Shown piece after piece: positions 12,301 through 25,000 of a stretch of DNA of 64,000 bases. Source of the DNA: Mytilisepta virgata (lineage: Eukaryota; Mollusca; Bivalvia; Mytilida; Mytilidae); the NCBI GenBank assembly GCA_028015205.1, contig CM051516.1, forward strand, positions 56,548,230 through 56,612,229, in the 5' to 3' direction. A program made the position numbers and the translations under genes. Numbering within the stretch: the first letter of the stretch is position 1; each line of letters begins with the position of its first letter. The notes under the pieces were generated by a model, which did no database searches, was not told the DNA's origin, and was given only the letters and a program-made list of their open reading frames with translations.

Positions 12301-13208
12301 TTCCAACATTCAATGTCTCAAGATTCAGAGGATTTTCATTCGTATCAAAGAGCGTATTTACCATAACTACCGTGCATCCGGACACTGAAATAAAAATAAA
12401 TCTTAAAATGAAATCTGGATTATTAATACTTGACCGACAAAAGTATAAAAACAATGATAACATAACATTGAAGCTTAATAAACACGAAACGTTCCAGGTA
12501 TCGCACATGTCAGATTTATCCGGAACACTAGTTTCCGGTTCAAAACCATTTTTACTCAGTAGTGGCAACATCTGTAATTATATAAGACATGCGGGTAGCT
12601 GTAATCCATTAATAGAAATGATATTACCAGTCAATCAGTGGAGTCGGAAATATATCATACCAACGTTAGCAACACGTCCCCAATCAATCATCCGAATATT
12701 TGCAATTCGGAATACTACAGTGGCCATCGGAAATCCCAACGATATTATGAAAAAAAACATTGTTACGAGAAGTTGGTACGATTTTACTCATTGTGAAATA
12801 TCATACATTATTGCAGAAGATGATGTCATGGTAATGATGTATCCCCACGAACTACCGAAATCAAAAGGCGATTCCTTTATGATGACAATACATGGAGTAG
12901 ACCAATACTTGACCGAATATATGTTTTCGGTACCAGAAGGATTTACTAGTTTTATAAGCATCACCGTAACCTCTTCAGATTTAAATGGTTTCGTTTTAGA
13001 TAAGATCAAGATAATAAGAAATGTTATTGATAAACATAAATTAGTTACTTCAGATCGTCAGAATTTCAGCTCTTTTACTCTTGCAGTTTCTAGCGGAAAT
13101 CACACCATTAAACACATCAACAAAACCAGATTTGGATTATGGATTTATGGTAATGCAAAGTACAACGGTTACGGATATCCAGGTGGAATCGCTTTTAAAA
13201 CAAATTGA
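9312..13208 (+). CDS. Type II membrane protein with EGF and IgGFc-binding-type domain
   Basis: Five exons fit by splice signals and phase: 9312-9567, 10209-10270, 10986-11139, 11407-11517 and 11971-13208, totalling 1821 nt (606 aa). Residues 1-57 are acidic, Ser-rich and presumably cytosolic. Residues 58-78 form a TM helix preceded by KR and K residues, suggesting type II orientation. Next come a cysteine-rich module (GCYSC, later VVCCDEQSC) resembling Ly6-like folds, a Thr/Pro linker, one EGF domain (VCLNGGTC ... CICSDHYFGQNC), and about 430 residues matching the N-terminal domain of IgGFc-binding protein (FCGBP), ending GYGYPGG and a short tail. AATAAA lies at 13228. The ATG at 9312 is chosen because upstream in-frame sequence offers only GTG. 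The likely role is cell-surface recognition or adhesion; the ligand is unknown. The exon 2 and 3 borders are the least certain. Confidence 0.82.
9618..9721 (+). other. Possible alternative terminal exon of the IgGFc-type gene
   Basis: After a weak acceptor (ATTACAG), a phase-compatible open segment runs 33 codons to TAA and includes an N-glycosylation site (NIT). Used after exon 1 it would give a short membrane protein without EGF or IgGFc-type domains. The frame and phase fit; no other support exists. Confidence 0.25.
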
Positions 13209-13774
13209 ATAGGATCTTAATTTTCTTAATAAAAGTTGTATTTTAAACAAAGACTTTTTTTCTTTCAAATATAAGTTTGAAATCTGCAGGCATTGCGCAT
13301 AATGTATATACCATATCAGAAAAGTAAGTAAAGGGTTTTGTTTATTAAAAATCATTTCAGAAATATAAAGAAATCTTTAAACATTACAATTCTTTCTTTT
13401 GGTACGAGTGTATGACATTTTTTCGTGTAATTTACTGGTTTTTATGACCAGCATTGATAAAAAAAAAGGTCGTGTCAGGATTCTAGCTATTTGTGATTAC
13501 AGATACGCAAGTTCGTTTTACTAAACACATTTGGGATCTTATACTACTAGTGAATTGATTCTACGAAAACATACATGCCTTATCCACCTACCACCCAATT
13601 AACAATATTTTAGCAAATAACAAAATATAAGACTAACATTGAACTACAGGAAGTTTTGAATACAACTGCAGTAGCAGTTAGCAAAAGGGATTCAGGAGAT
13701 GAACATAGGTCATTAAAACCAGCTGACTGCATAAACAACAAAGATTTATTATTTAAAAAAGAATACCAAAGCTA

Positions 13775-14165
13775 TAAAGAGGACAAATATACCTAAGGAG
13801 CAAATCCAAAAACGCAATCCATTAGACAGAAAAATGGGAAGACAAATGAACAATCACAAGCACAACAAATAAACACTGAAAACTAAAAAAAAACAACAAA
13901 GACGAACTCCTATAAAAAACAGGAGTGAACTCAGGTGCTCCGGAAGGGTAAGCAGTTCCTGTTCCATATACGGCACCCGTCGTGAAGTTCAACAAAGTCA
14001 ATCCGGTGGTCGTCACAAATCGGTGGCGGTACATGTACATGAAATGTTACGACAGTGGGAATAGGTCCAACATCATCTTAGTTATTGGAACACTGCAACA
14101 ATCAATCAATTCGTGATGATGACCGTAAAATTTCCCAAGTGATGACATCAACTTATCCATGATGG
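13775..14165 (+). repeat. Dispersed repeat, right copy flanking the IgGFc-type gene
   Basis: This is a close relative of 7779-8270 in the same orientation (GAGGACAAATATACCTAAGG at the left, GACATCAACTTATCCATGAT at the right). The direct-repeat arrangement around one gene could support unequal exchange. Confidence 0.8.
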
Positions 14166-15494
14166 TGAAAAATAAAAAAATCAAATTTCAGATGGTTCGT
14201 ATAGACAGGAAAGGAAAACAACTCCTTGAAAGATGATAACTATTATTCATACAGGGAGATATAGGATGTGGAAATTCACCAGAGGTTCACATTTTCTGTC
14301 AGACACGAGGCTTATCAAGTGCCTGTCAATGCAAAAAAGTGTTGCCGAGGGTGGAATTCCCTTATCGTACATCTTTCTCTATGAATGATATATTTTCTCT
14401 CCCTTTACAGACTGAATAAATTCAAATAAATAGATTGGAAAAGAAAATGGCAGCCATTTCATTTCTGCAAGAGGAACATGCTGTTAAAGATGGCTAATTT
14501 TAAAGAAATCAATGACAAACACCAAATTTAACTCAATTTTGGACCTTTGAAATTAAATTTTTTTGATATGGGTAACAGCCTTGCCCAAAAATGTTTTTTC
14601 ACTAAAATGTGTCTTTATTTAAGATAAACATTATATTTTTGTGAAAAGCTGTTGCTCATAGTTGTTTTGATCAAAATCTACTGTGAAAACACTTAATTTT
14701 CGTCAAATCCTTGATTTAGCAGACGTTCATGACGTCGCTGTTGCATCATGGGAAGGAATTTTGTACATTGATTGATAGATTGTTAAAGTTCGATCACAAT
14801 ACGATAAAAATGATACAAATTTGAATCTGAATTCTTACTTTTAATTTTTTCATGTCAGATGGGGCCAAATAATGGCTGAAACATACCTTCTCTATTCTTT
14901 TTGAAATGTTTTGTCCAAAGTTTATGTTTTCTTGACGTTTTGACTTTATTACGTTGAAAAAATGTACCGTAACGGAATGTCATTTGTCACGCGATGAAAG
15001 ACAATAATTTCTACATGGATGTCTTACACCGCTAAATGTTGTCTTCAGCCGCTTGTAATGAGAGAAATGACATGTAGAATAAAAAACCCGAATGAATAGA
15101 CAAATTTCGAGTTTCAATTCATGAATGAATTACTCTGTTTGATCATGAATGAATTACCCTGTTTGATCTTGGTCAATCGCGAAAAATCGAATCCTTGAAC
15201 ATAATGTATCTTTTTTTGTTACGTCAAAATTTAGTGTAAAGAAGACGGCAGAGAAGCTTAAGCGCCGGGAATATGAATGCCCACAAAAATTACACCGAGT
15301 GCCCCGGAAAGGTAGGCATATCTTATTCTTTTTACTGCATCCATCACAGTGAAAGTCCGGTTGTCTCTTTAAATTTCAAGTAATGTGGAAAGGTGCAAGT
15401 ATTCCTTCGTTCGGCTTCTTAAGAGATAGTACATCAGTGTTTCGAAAACTGAATTTAAACGACTGGTCAAATGTCTTTTCTTTTCTTTCTAGTT

Positions 15495-15770
15495 GCACAT
15501 GTAAATCAGCCCAGTAGCCAGAATTTTTGTCCTGGCATGATTCATCACTTAAATGCCTGGAAGTTTTCCGTGCAGAATTTGATAAAAATTTACCAGACAT
15601 TTCTCAGGCTCTTTCTTTTGATACAGAAGAAACCTTTAGCTGAGTTTGGACTTATGTTTGTTTTATCACGAGCACTGCTGATGAGTTGTCCTTCAACGAA
15701 ATGGCCATACAGTGCATTAAATTTATTTCGGTATTTTGTGATACATTTTATCACTACCGTTATATTAAAA
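15495..15770 (+). repeat. Dispersed repeat, third copy
   Basis: This copy is uninterrupted across the point where the copy at 2.5-2.9 kb carries a retroposon. It therefore serves as the empty-site reference for that insertion. It includes the hammerhead-like core at 15678. Confidence 0.75.
15678..15717 (+). ncRNA. Hammerhead-ribozyme-like core, copy 3
   Basis: CTGATGA is followed by stem GTTG/CAAC with a five-base loop, then GAAA, then a segment with ATG and CAT ends and a T at the cleavage position. The loop differs from copy 1 while both stem II strands are kept. Confidence 0.5.
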
Positions 15771-15964
15771 TAAGAAATCGGTCAAAAGTAGTGAAACGCA
15801 GCTTCTTTCCACATGGATTCCGATAGTCTGCTGAAAGAATACCTTCCGAGTAAGAAAAATATACATTTACCTTCGACTATAAATATTCCAGCATGTTAGC
15901 AACAATAGCCAAAGTTACTTATTACAAATGAAAATGAACCTGTTCCATTGATGTTATCCCTTTC

Positions 15965-16190
15965 TCATACCGGATTTGACATGGGCAGCATGGCGGGTGT
16001 CCTGCAGGAAGCTACGACTGCTTACTCTTTCGGAGCACCTGAGTCTACCCCCGGTCCATGTTGTTCATATGTTTTTAGTTTTTAATTGTAGTGCATGTAT
16101 TGTTTTGGTCTTGTTTTCGTTGTTCTCCGGAGTTTGTCAGTTGTTTCGATTTTTCCCTCCTTCGAATATCCCTTTGGTATTTCTTGACTA
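15965..16190 (-). repeat. CTCCGGAAGAGTAAGCAG-type repeat, inverse copy
   Basis: This is the reverse complement of the block at 4856-5085. Both include the CTGCAGGA and CGGAGCACCTGAG segments and a run matching the AATTGACAAACTCCGGAG region. Confidence 0.75.
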
Positions 16191-16487
16191 CTTATTACCA
16201 TTGAGTGGATGTCGCTGCTGGTGGACATTTTGTCCCCGAGGACATCATCAACTCGGTAGCTCTTACACAGCATGAATACAAGCAAATCAGAAAGTATGTT
16301 GGCTTGGGCGTCGCCCAGTATCAAAAGGCCCAACACCGATGATGTTACGTACACGATGTCATCGGTAAAGTCAGGTGTACAACATACTTCGGATTTGACT
16401 CAAACATCTTATGTTCAATTAGATGACCTTTGATTCCAATATAAAAACTCAGATCTATTCAACAAAATTCGTCCCTGCTCTGTTCAG

Positions 16488-16745
16488 TTGCATGACATCT
16501 TCAACTATAATAACAATGAACAGCACTGCCCCATCTCTAAATGCAGGACAAAAAATAGTAAAACATGTACAATTCTAATTACTGACACAATATTCACCAG
16601 TAATTTGACAAAGAAAAAAATTGATACCAGAAGCTTTGATGATCTGAGCTGTAAATCAGAGAATGCTGTCTACGGTTTAGAATCTATAATACTAAATTTA
16701 CGAATTAGCCAAATAGGCGGCAAAACGCGTGGTTCAAAATAAACG
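16488..16745 (+). pseudogene. Penelope-like GIY-YIG endonuclease relic, first part
   Basis: The frame shows a cysteine motif (CRTKNSKTC), then TIFTSNLTKK and SCKSENAVYGLES. This order (Cys knuckle, then the GIY half of a GIY-YIG nuclease) is what I expect upstream of the catalytic core in Penelope-like retroelements. Similarity fades after VYGLE, exactly where the fragment at 18040 resumes, so the two may be halves of one insertion. No reverse transcriptase is visible upstream. Confidence 0.6.
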
Positions 16746-18039
16746 AAGTATGGTTCAGAATATAAAGGTTATTATCGGATTTGACAATCTGCATTTATAA
16801 ATTTAAACTGCAGTTTTGTTTATGTGCAAATGGAATTTGTATGCACTTTTCAGATATGAATTCTCCCAACATATCCCTTAGAAGGTTCTCGAATGCATAC
16901 TTTTAACACATTGATTTAAATAAACAAGTATGCACATATTTTAAATGTATTTTTGTTTGAAATTATGGAAGAAGAATAAAACAAATTAAAAATATTCTCC
17001 TTCGAGTGTGATGTTTCCGCTTCATGTATTCAGGATTGTTTTTCTACAATAACGCAATTTCTCCTAACTGTAAAGGTTATGAACTTTGAAGATTATGAAG
17101 AAGTAAGGTAAAGTTCAGAGAAATTCCAAACTTAGTTGTTTTTTGGATTGCTCGGATGTTTACCTTGCACAAAGTGATAATACCAACCATTATCTATTTT
17201 TACATTATTTGTCATGTGACCTGTCTAAATATATCTCTACATACAATTCCCTAGATAAAAATATTTTTAACAAATGGTCATCTTTAGCATTAATGACGAA
17301 ATTTATCTCGGGCATCTTTATATAAACGTGGACAGCACACGCAGACACACACTAAAAATGCTTTTATCGTCTGATTACTGGATATATTTGTGAAATTAAT
17401 CCTCGCTTGCCCTGTCCATGACGACAATGAAACAACTGGAACAATTATTTTCCAAAAATATGCTCTACCTTACTCACGGCATCTTTTGAAAAATTCATCA
17501 GTCTCTAAGGAAATGTTTACATCTACAATTTCATTTTCATATTTATTTTGAAGGAAAAAGGTAATGCATTATGAAATGTGTATTTAATGAAAGCTTTTCA
17601 TCAAGTTCCAGTTCAGAATTAATTGTAACAATAAAAATATTGACAATTTATGTGGTTGTGTTTTCGTCATAGATTTTGACTTTGAGGGAACCTTAAGGTT
17701 CATTTTGGTAATTCTACGTGGTACACAGTCTACTTCATCAGTGGATACATCTTCGGTAGTAACGAACAGCCATATGACAATTGGGTCACGTTGTCCTAAA
17801 TTTCACGCTTCATTGACTTTGGTTAAAATTTGCATTAACATCCATTGCTGGAATACAACAGTATATATAGACATGAAACTATCAGTTGATACCACCTACT
17901 TGACAGGAAAGTTTATAGGAAGCCTGCCACAACATCCACATTGAGTTCCTGTTCCATGAATGACATGGCCGTAATATAACTTTTTAAAGTCAATATGGCC
18001 ACCAAAAAAAAATGCTTATTTTCCCGCGCTCGCGCCGGT
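16746..18039. other. Stretch between the two Penelope-like fragments
   Basis: No gene is recognised. If the flanking fragments are one relic, this 1.3 kb is a later insertion. I see no clear terminal repeats that would name it. Confidence 0.4.
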
Positions 18040-18386
18040 TCAGTGTCTAGTGTAATTTATGTGGACTGATTTATGTTCGGGGAACAAAGGGTAGACTTAA
18101 CAAACGCATGAATGGCCGTCGCTCAAGTGTAAACAGCAGCGATGTTCCTGAAATCTACCAGCACTTCAACCAACCTGACCATTCTAGTTTTTCAATGAAA
18201 GTCAGGATTATTGAGAAAATTTACCATCCAACCAATAACCCTAATTTAAGTACAGACTTACGTAGACAAAAAGAGGAATACTGGATTCGCACCTTGGGGA
18301 CTGCAATACCATATGGATGCAATGGCAAAATCGATAATGCATGTATTCTATCAAAGGCCTTCTCCCTTTCATACAACAACCATTAG
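18040..18386 (+). pseudogene. Penelope-like GIY-YIG endonuclease relic, second part
   Basis: The reading frame continues from LCGLIYV through GRLNKRMNGRR, then IYQHFNQPDHS, SMKVRIIEKIYHP, RRQKEEYWIRTLGT and IPYGCNGKID. These are the YIG half, the catalytic Arg region and the C-terminal W-I-x-x-LGT block of Penelope-type GIY-YIG nucleases. The fragment is truncated at its 5' end, ends in a stop at 18384-18386, and lacks a reverse transcriptase. Confidence 0.65.
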
Positions 18387-19037
18387 GTCTTCATCACATT
18401 CGCACTAAATTATATTCTTTCAAAATGAAAAGGATGTTGTTGTCATCGTTTGCAGCTATACCAATATAAGATATACATGATTGAGTATATTACTGGTATA
18501 AATTGATACTTTCTCAAAAAAAATCTATTGAATGGTAACAACTAACATCGACACCAGTTAAACTGCAAAGTTCCGGTTAACGTAAAATGTCGGATGAACA
18601 AAAAGGAGGTCATATTTAAATAAAAAATAAACAGTGGAAAATTTGAAGACTCAAGGACGGATTACATATATTTGGGTAGAGTAAATTTAACTTTACTGAC
18701 CTACCATAACTGTAAATCCTTAGTTGTAAATTAATGCGTAAGTTAATGTTTACTTAATTTTGAGTTGTGTAGGGATCGAATTTAATTTAATGCTTTAGTG
18801 GATACGGTGTCTCTTTATTTTATCGTGTCATAAACTTATTTTTACATTGTACGTATATATGTGCATGTCTGTAAGCCCAGCTTAGCGTAATGGAGGCGTC
18901 CAAACGAACACTCTAACTTATCATGACTTTGTTACCTATGTTCTGACTGACTTATCTTTGTTGGTGTGTAAAGAACCGAACAAGGGTTAATATGTAACGT
19001 GTAGTTCTTGTAGATTTAGGTTATTAGATCAATCAAA

Positions 19038-22000
19038 ATGATAAAGTCGTTGTTGTGTTTCATCTTAGTTTTAATTGGTAAGTTTTGTTATATTTTGTGT
19101 TTCATAATTCTAATTAATCTAATGCTATATTGGTTGTATAAAGATGCTTCAGAACTGTCTGTTGTATTTACCTCTTGGTTAAATTATTTGATATCATTAT
19201 ATGTTTTAGGTCAATATAATACCTTCTTTTAAATCACTTCACTAAACTCAGATATAAGATAACATGCGTATAATAAGTACAATCAAACCTGTCTATAACG
19301 GGCACCCAAGGGACCAGTAAAAATTGCCCTTTATACAGAGGTTTATTTTACATGTTTTTTTTTTGTAAATGGGATTTTTTCACTGTGTCCTTTATAGACA
19401 GTGATGTGCTATATAGAGGTGCCCTTTAAAGAAGGTTTGACTGTATATCTGGAGTAATCTTCATTAGATAGCCCAATGACAACTTTAGAAAGGTACAATC
19501 TAAATAGTGTATGCATAAACATTAAAAAGGCATAAATAGAATAGCCGACACCTAGTTAAGGTCCACTTTCCTGAGGGAGTTACATTTAAAATATTTCTTT
19601 CAACAGAATTTCATACTTTATCAACTACAAATTTCAATACATCAGTCAAAACGATTGTTTTAAAACTGTGCAAAGTACACATGTTGACCTAAATGAAATC
19701 CATTTTTGAATTAAGGATGATCGCTGGTCTAATAGGAAATAAATAGGATTTTAAATAGGTGTTTTAGTTTGAGAGAACATATGAATAGTAAACAAATAAT
19801 CAAGAAAAAAATATAGGTTCATGTGCTCATTGTAGAGCTATAAGGCCTTGAAAATTTGCAGGAAATGGGTTTTCTCTAGATTTTTCTTTGTCTTTGCATT
19901 GGCACTTCAGTCTCTCAAAAAGTATGAAAAAATAAAAAGGATTTCATAAGATTTTGTCAATTACCATTTTACAGTATATATGATTGAATTATAGAAGAAA
20001 AGGTATGGGTTCATGGGCAAAAAACTTCATGTTTAAGAAATTGATAAAACCCGAGGATTCCGAAAATCTGACAAAAAGACAAAAACATGACTAGCGACCA
20101 TCCTTAATCTATATCAACAAATGTAACTATAAATAAAGTTTTATGCAACGGGTGCGGACTTCGACTACTAGTGTTCCACGGCGGTCCTCGTGTATATAAT
20201 GTGGAAAACTCGTACAGCAATAGAACAGAATGTCCACAGCCGTGTATCGAAAACCGAGCTATATGTTTGGATGATAATATCATCTAAAAATGAACGATAA
20301 ACTAAAGAGTAAAAGGAAAATGTCATTAACAACATCCAAAAAGACGACACTGGAAACGATTGATAATATCATCATGTGGTTTCTATCATGCAGCAACACA
20401 CAAATCTGCTAGATCTGGACATGAACTAATGGCCATCGGGGCCGGCTGATTTGTTTTCATCTAGCTCTTTCATATGTCATACAAACAATCACTTATTTTC
20501 AGCTGTATTTATGAGCCAGTAATTCTTTTTTATTTCCCCTTGTTAAGCTACTTCAAGAGTATAGATATGTGGCTGAGAAGTATGTATTTAGCTTTTTATT
20601 AATGTTATTATTGGACGAAGAAGTAACCAAACATTTTTATTATACCCGCACTTTCGAATGAAAGTTTGGGTATATTGTCGTTGCGGTCGTCCGTCCGTCC
20701 GTCACTCTTTCATTTTGGAATTTAAACCATTTTTATTGTTGCCATATTGTTGCTTACCAACTGTAGATGGGCAATAAGGTTTTTGAATTATACATTTTTT
20801 AAAGAGGGGTGTGAGGGACCAAAAAGGGCCGAAACAGAAAAAAATCATAATTACTAAAATAACTATGTCATATTGTTGCTTGCTCACTGCAGATGCGCAA
20901 AAGGTTTTGGAATTCCAAATTTTTAAAGGGACCAAAGAGCAAAATTATACAAAGAGCCTTGTGACATGAACTCCTCTTTCATTTTTGAATTTAAACCATT
21001 TTTATTGTTGCCATATTGTTGCTTACCAACTGTAGATGCGCAATAAGGTTTTGGAAGTCCAACTTTTTATAAGGGGGGGGGGGGGGGGGTGGACCAAAAA
21101 GGGCCAAATAGAAAAAATACAATTACTAAAATAACTATGTCATATTGTTGCTTGCTAAGGTTTTGGAATTCCAAATTTCTAAAAGGGGGCCTGGGAGGGA
21201 CCAAAAAGGGCCAAAATAGACAAAGAGCCTTGTGACGCGAACTCCTATTTCATTTTTTAATTTAAATCATTTTTATTGTTGCCATATTATTGCTTACCAA
21301 CTTTAGATGCGCAATAAGGTTTTGGAATTCCAATTTTTTTTAAAGGGGTTGGGAGGGACCAAAAAGGGCCGAAACAGAAAAAGACCATAATTACTGAAAT
21401 TTTATCTAAAGAAAAAATTGAAGAAATTTGTGAATTTCAGTTTAAGGGGCTATATCTATAGGTCCCTAAAAGGGTCCAAATAGTTAAATTATTGTAACAG
21501 TGGGTTGTGATATATTTGTGAAAAGGTTATTTGTTACAGATGCAAAGTGTAATGCTAAGCATGCTTTTATTTTGCATTTTGAGGATTTAAAGGGCCAAAA
21601 AGGGAAAAGAGGCCAAAAGGTTAGATTATAGTAAAAGTGGGTTGTGATATATCTCTGCAAAGGTTATTTGTTACAGATGTAAACTGTAATGCAATGGAAA
21701 CTGAAAATGTTAAGAATGTTTGTTTACAAATAAATGTTGGGTGTGTGTATAGCTGTCGTTTCGACAGCCCCTACATCTAGTTTATATGGTAATCAAGACA
21801 TTCGTTTGAAGTAAAACGTTTTTTTGCAGTAGCGATAGTTTTAGACGCAGACACATCGAAATGTCCCAGAGACTGGGCACAATACCAATCTGAATGCTTA
21901 TATTTTAGCATTGACAGGAGAAACTGGGTCGATTCACAGGTATTTTGTTAGATTTTGCTGCATTGTTTTACTCCTTATCTCATAAACTTGAATAATGCTA

Positions 22001-25000
22001 GTTTTTCTAGTCGGTTTGCAAAATTATCAACATTTAATGAGCACTTTTACTAAAATCTAAAGAGAAACATATACTATATACTATAATGAATGGCAAATAT
22101 TTTTAGTTCATTTATTGTTGTCAAAATTCGTTGCTTTGTAATAAGACAGTACTAAATAATCTATGATCATTTATTTAGTATACAATGAAATAGTATGAAT
22201 CCAAAGTAACAAACAGTGGAATTTTTACAACCAGAGAGAATAATATAATAACGCATAGAAGATAACACGAACTTTTACTCCTTTTACAGAGGTATTGCAG
22301 GTCAAAACAGGCTTATTTAGCTACAGATGATAATTCAGACAAACACGATTTTATCAGACAAATTCTCAGTGTTCTGGATGGTGAGTAAAATGTAAAAGAC
22401 TTTAACAGTTTTACCTTTAAGCTGTACTCATCAAACATGATTTTCTCTTCATTTTAGGAGTCATTATTATAATGTCAATGGGATTGATATCTACCCTTCA
22501 GGACACACTTGGAAACACCCTAGTTGTAAACTCTTCATTTTTGCAATAACATAACAAAATATTCATCTACATCTCACAAGTTCCTCCTTACTGTCGTGCA
22601 TGTGACATTTACGGTGACTTTCTAGACGAAGTTAAATGACGTTTACATTAAATTCTAAGACAGGGTTTTATTGGAGTACGAGGTACCTAAACCCCTTATA
22701 TCACAGATGTCTGTGACATTTTACATGCAAACAGAATGTATGAAACTGCATTTGAATATTTAAAAACATATTCCCTTATATTTCCTAAAATTAAAGGAAG
22801 ATTTTACTCTATTGGTCGAGGCCTCGGTGGCCGAGTGGTCTAGGTAGTTCGTCATGACTACTAATGATCACTAGCCTGTCAACGCTGGGGTTGTGAGTTC
22901 GAATCTCACCTGTGGCGGGGTGTGTTCGACTCCGATTTTAATTGACTAGGATTCCCAATTTTCCTACCGGTAGTTCTCTCCGGGTACTCCGGCTTCCTCC
23001 ACCAATAAAAACTGGCCGCCGCGAAATAGCCAAATGTGCTGAAAACGGTGTTAAACTCCAACTAGACAAACAAACATATTCTATTAGGCAACACTCTCTT
23101 ACCCTATGCCTAATTTACTGAAGCATCACGTGACGGGTACCGTTAACGGAACAGGACTTGCTTACCCATCCGATCTTACGGACTTTTCCAATTGTTACGT
23201 CGCTTCGGTATTTTTTTGCCATATTTATTTATCTTATTTTGTGAGAGTTTACATGGCTAGTGTTTTTATTTTCACTTTTATTTTATTTCTATGGTTTTCG
23301 TTTTGTTACAAATTACATGTATATCGTTTCTTAAGGTGAGAGAATAAAGAATTTCTATTTTGGTGCCACTGATCAGGTATTTGAGGGACAATGGCGGTGG
23401 TTAGAGACTGGTATACCGATGAAAGGATTCACGGCTTGGGGACCAGGTAAACCAGACGCAAATGCTACTCTAGCTGGAAAAAAGAATTGTTTGAGCATGG
23501 AATGGGTAGATGATGACATCTATTGGACAGATTGGGATTGTAACGATCGAAATGTCCATTTCGTCTGTGAAAAGCAGTGAGTATTTATTATATACATCAC
23601 GTGTCTGATGGATAGAAATGAGTTATATCTGTTTGTGTTTATTATCTTGACTTTCATAGTAGATAATAACGATAAAAAAATATGTCTTGCGAAACAGTTA
23701 AACGAATATCGATGGTGTCAACAGTTTTTACATCTATTTATCATTATCAATATCGTGTTTGCACCAGGCCCAAATCAGAATGATCCCAGCAAATGATCCC
23801 AGCAAACGCATAACATTAGTATAATGTTGTATAGAGGTTATTTTTAGGTTACATTGAAAATAACGTTAACATAAACGTTAGAAAACGTTGAAATCGAATG
23901 TAAATTCTAAACTTTGTAATAACGTTGTATTTAAACGTTTTTTGAAAGTTTTCATCACGTTAAGGTTTTAGATAAACACGTGTAAAAAACGTTTTTAAAA
24001 AACATTAAAAAAATACGTTTGTTTAGAATGTTTTGACAACATTAGCGTAATCTTTAAAATTAACGTTTGAATTAAACATTTTAATAACGTTGTAGTTTGA
24101 TGTTTTCTTTACGTTTTTATAAGGGAAGAGATCAAAAGTTCAATGTCGGATAAAAAACTTAATTCAAATAGTTTGGGGGTGGGGGGGGTAAAAATCTCTG
24201 CAAGTTTTGTTATCCGACATCGATTTTCGGATTGAAAAATACGGATTCAAGTGATGTCCAAGTCAAAATACAGTACAAACATACATTGTTGAGGAAAAAC
24301 AGGACCCATGATACAAAAAAGTATACTCAAAGCATATGCCCATATTGGTCAATCAATTTTTCCCAAATTAAGTTAAGAGGGGGGGTGGGGGGGTCAGTGA
24401 AAAAACTATGTGAATTAAGTTTTTTATCCGACATTGAACTTTTGATCTTGTCCCTAACGTGAAATGGGAACATTTTAAATAGAATATTAAATAAAAGTTG
24501 ACTAAAAGGTGTTTGTTTAACGTTTGAGACAATAAAAATAAAATAACAATAAAGGGAGCCGCTGTACCCTTAAAAATGTGCAAATAAATCTAATGGTATA
24601 GACATATTGACAATAAAACGTCAGCTCTAACTGACCTAATGACGTTGTAGAACAATTACTTATATAGTTTATGGTAGATCTTATGTTAGCAATGAGTTCA
24701 ATTGCATCCAAATTGGTTAAACTGCAAACTCGATGGAGGCACACGTTATTTCTTCATTTTTTGGTACTGACCATGAAATTGATATAAATATACTTAAGAT
24801 AAGGAAACTGAGGAGAATCTCCTTCCTCCTAGCTCTTCCAAATATGCATTTTATTTTTAATTCCAATACGGTTTATGTCATGTATGTATTGTTGATTATG
24901 ATTGGTCGACAACGTGACGTCTTGGGTTTTTTATTTTCCGATAAATGATGGTCAGCGTATTAATATGCAACCTAGTAAAAGAGTACCATTTCAAATCCCT

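Larger units (their letters stand above)
13209..16480. other. Intergenic, repeat-bearing stretch
   Basis: It contains the polyadenylation signal of the IgGFc-type gene, dispersed repeats at 13775-14165, 15495-15770 and 15965-16190, and otherwise AT-rich sequence without a recognisable gene. Open frames of 60-100 codons here overlap repeats and show no domain. Confidence 0.5.

Noticed and set aside
15376..15600. 74-codon minus-strand open frame
   Set aside because: It is partly antisense to the dispersed repeat at 15495-15770 and has no recognisable motif.
17705..17944. 79-codon plus-strand open frame between the Penelope-like fragments
   Set aside because: No family resemblance, and no splice or phase support was found.
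22818..22920. A tRNA gene
   Set aside because: A and B boxes are present, but the interval is enlarged and a SINE body and tail follow, so it is a tRNA-derived SINE.
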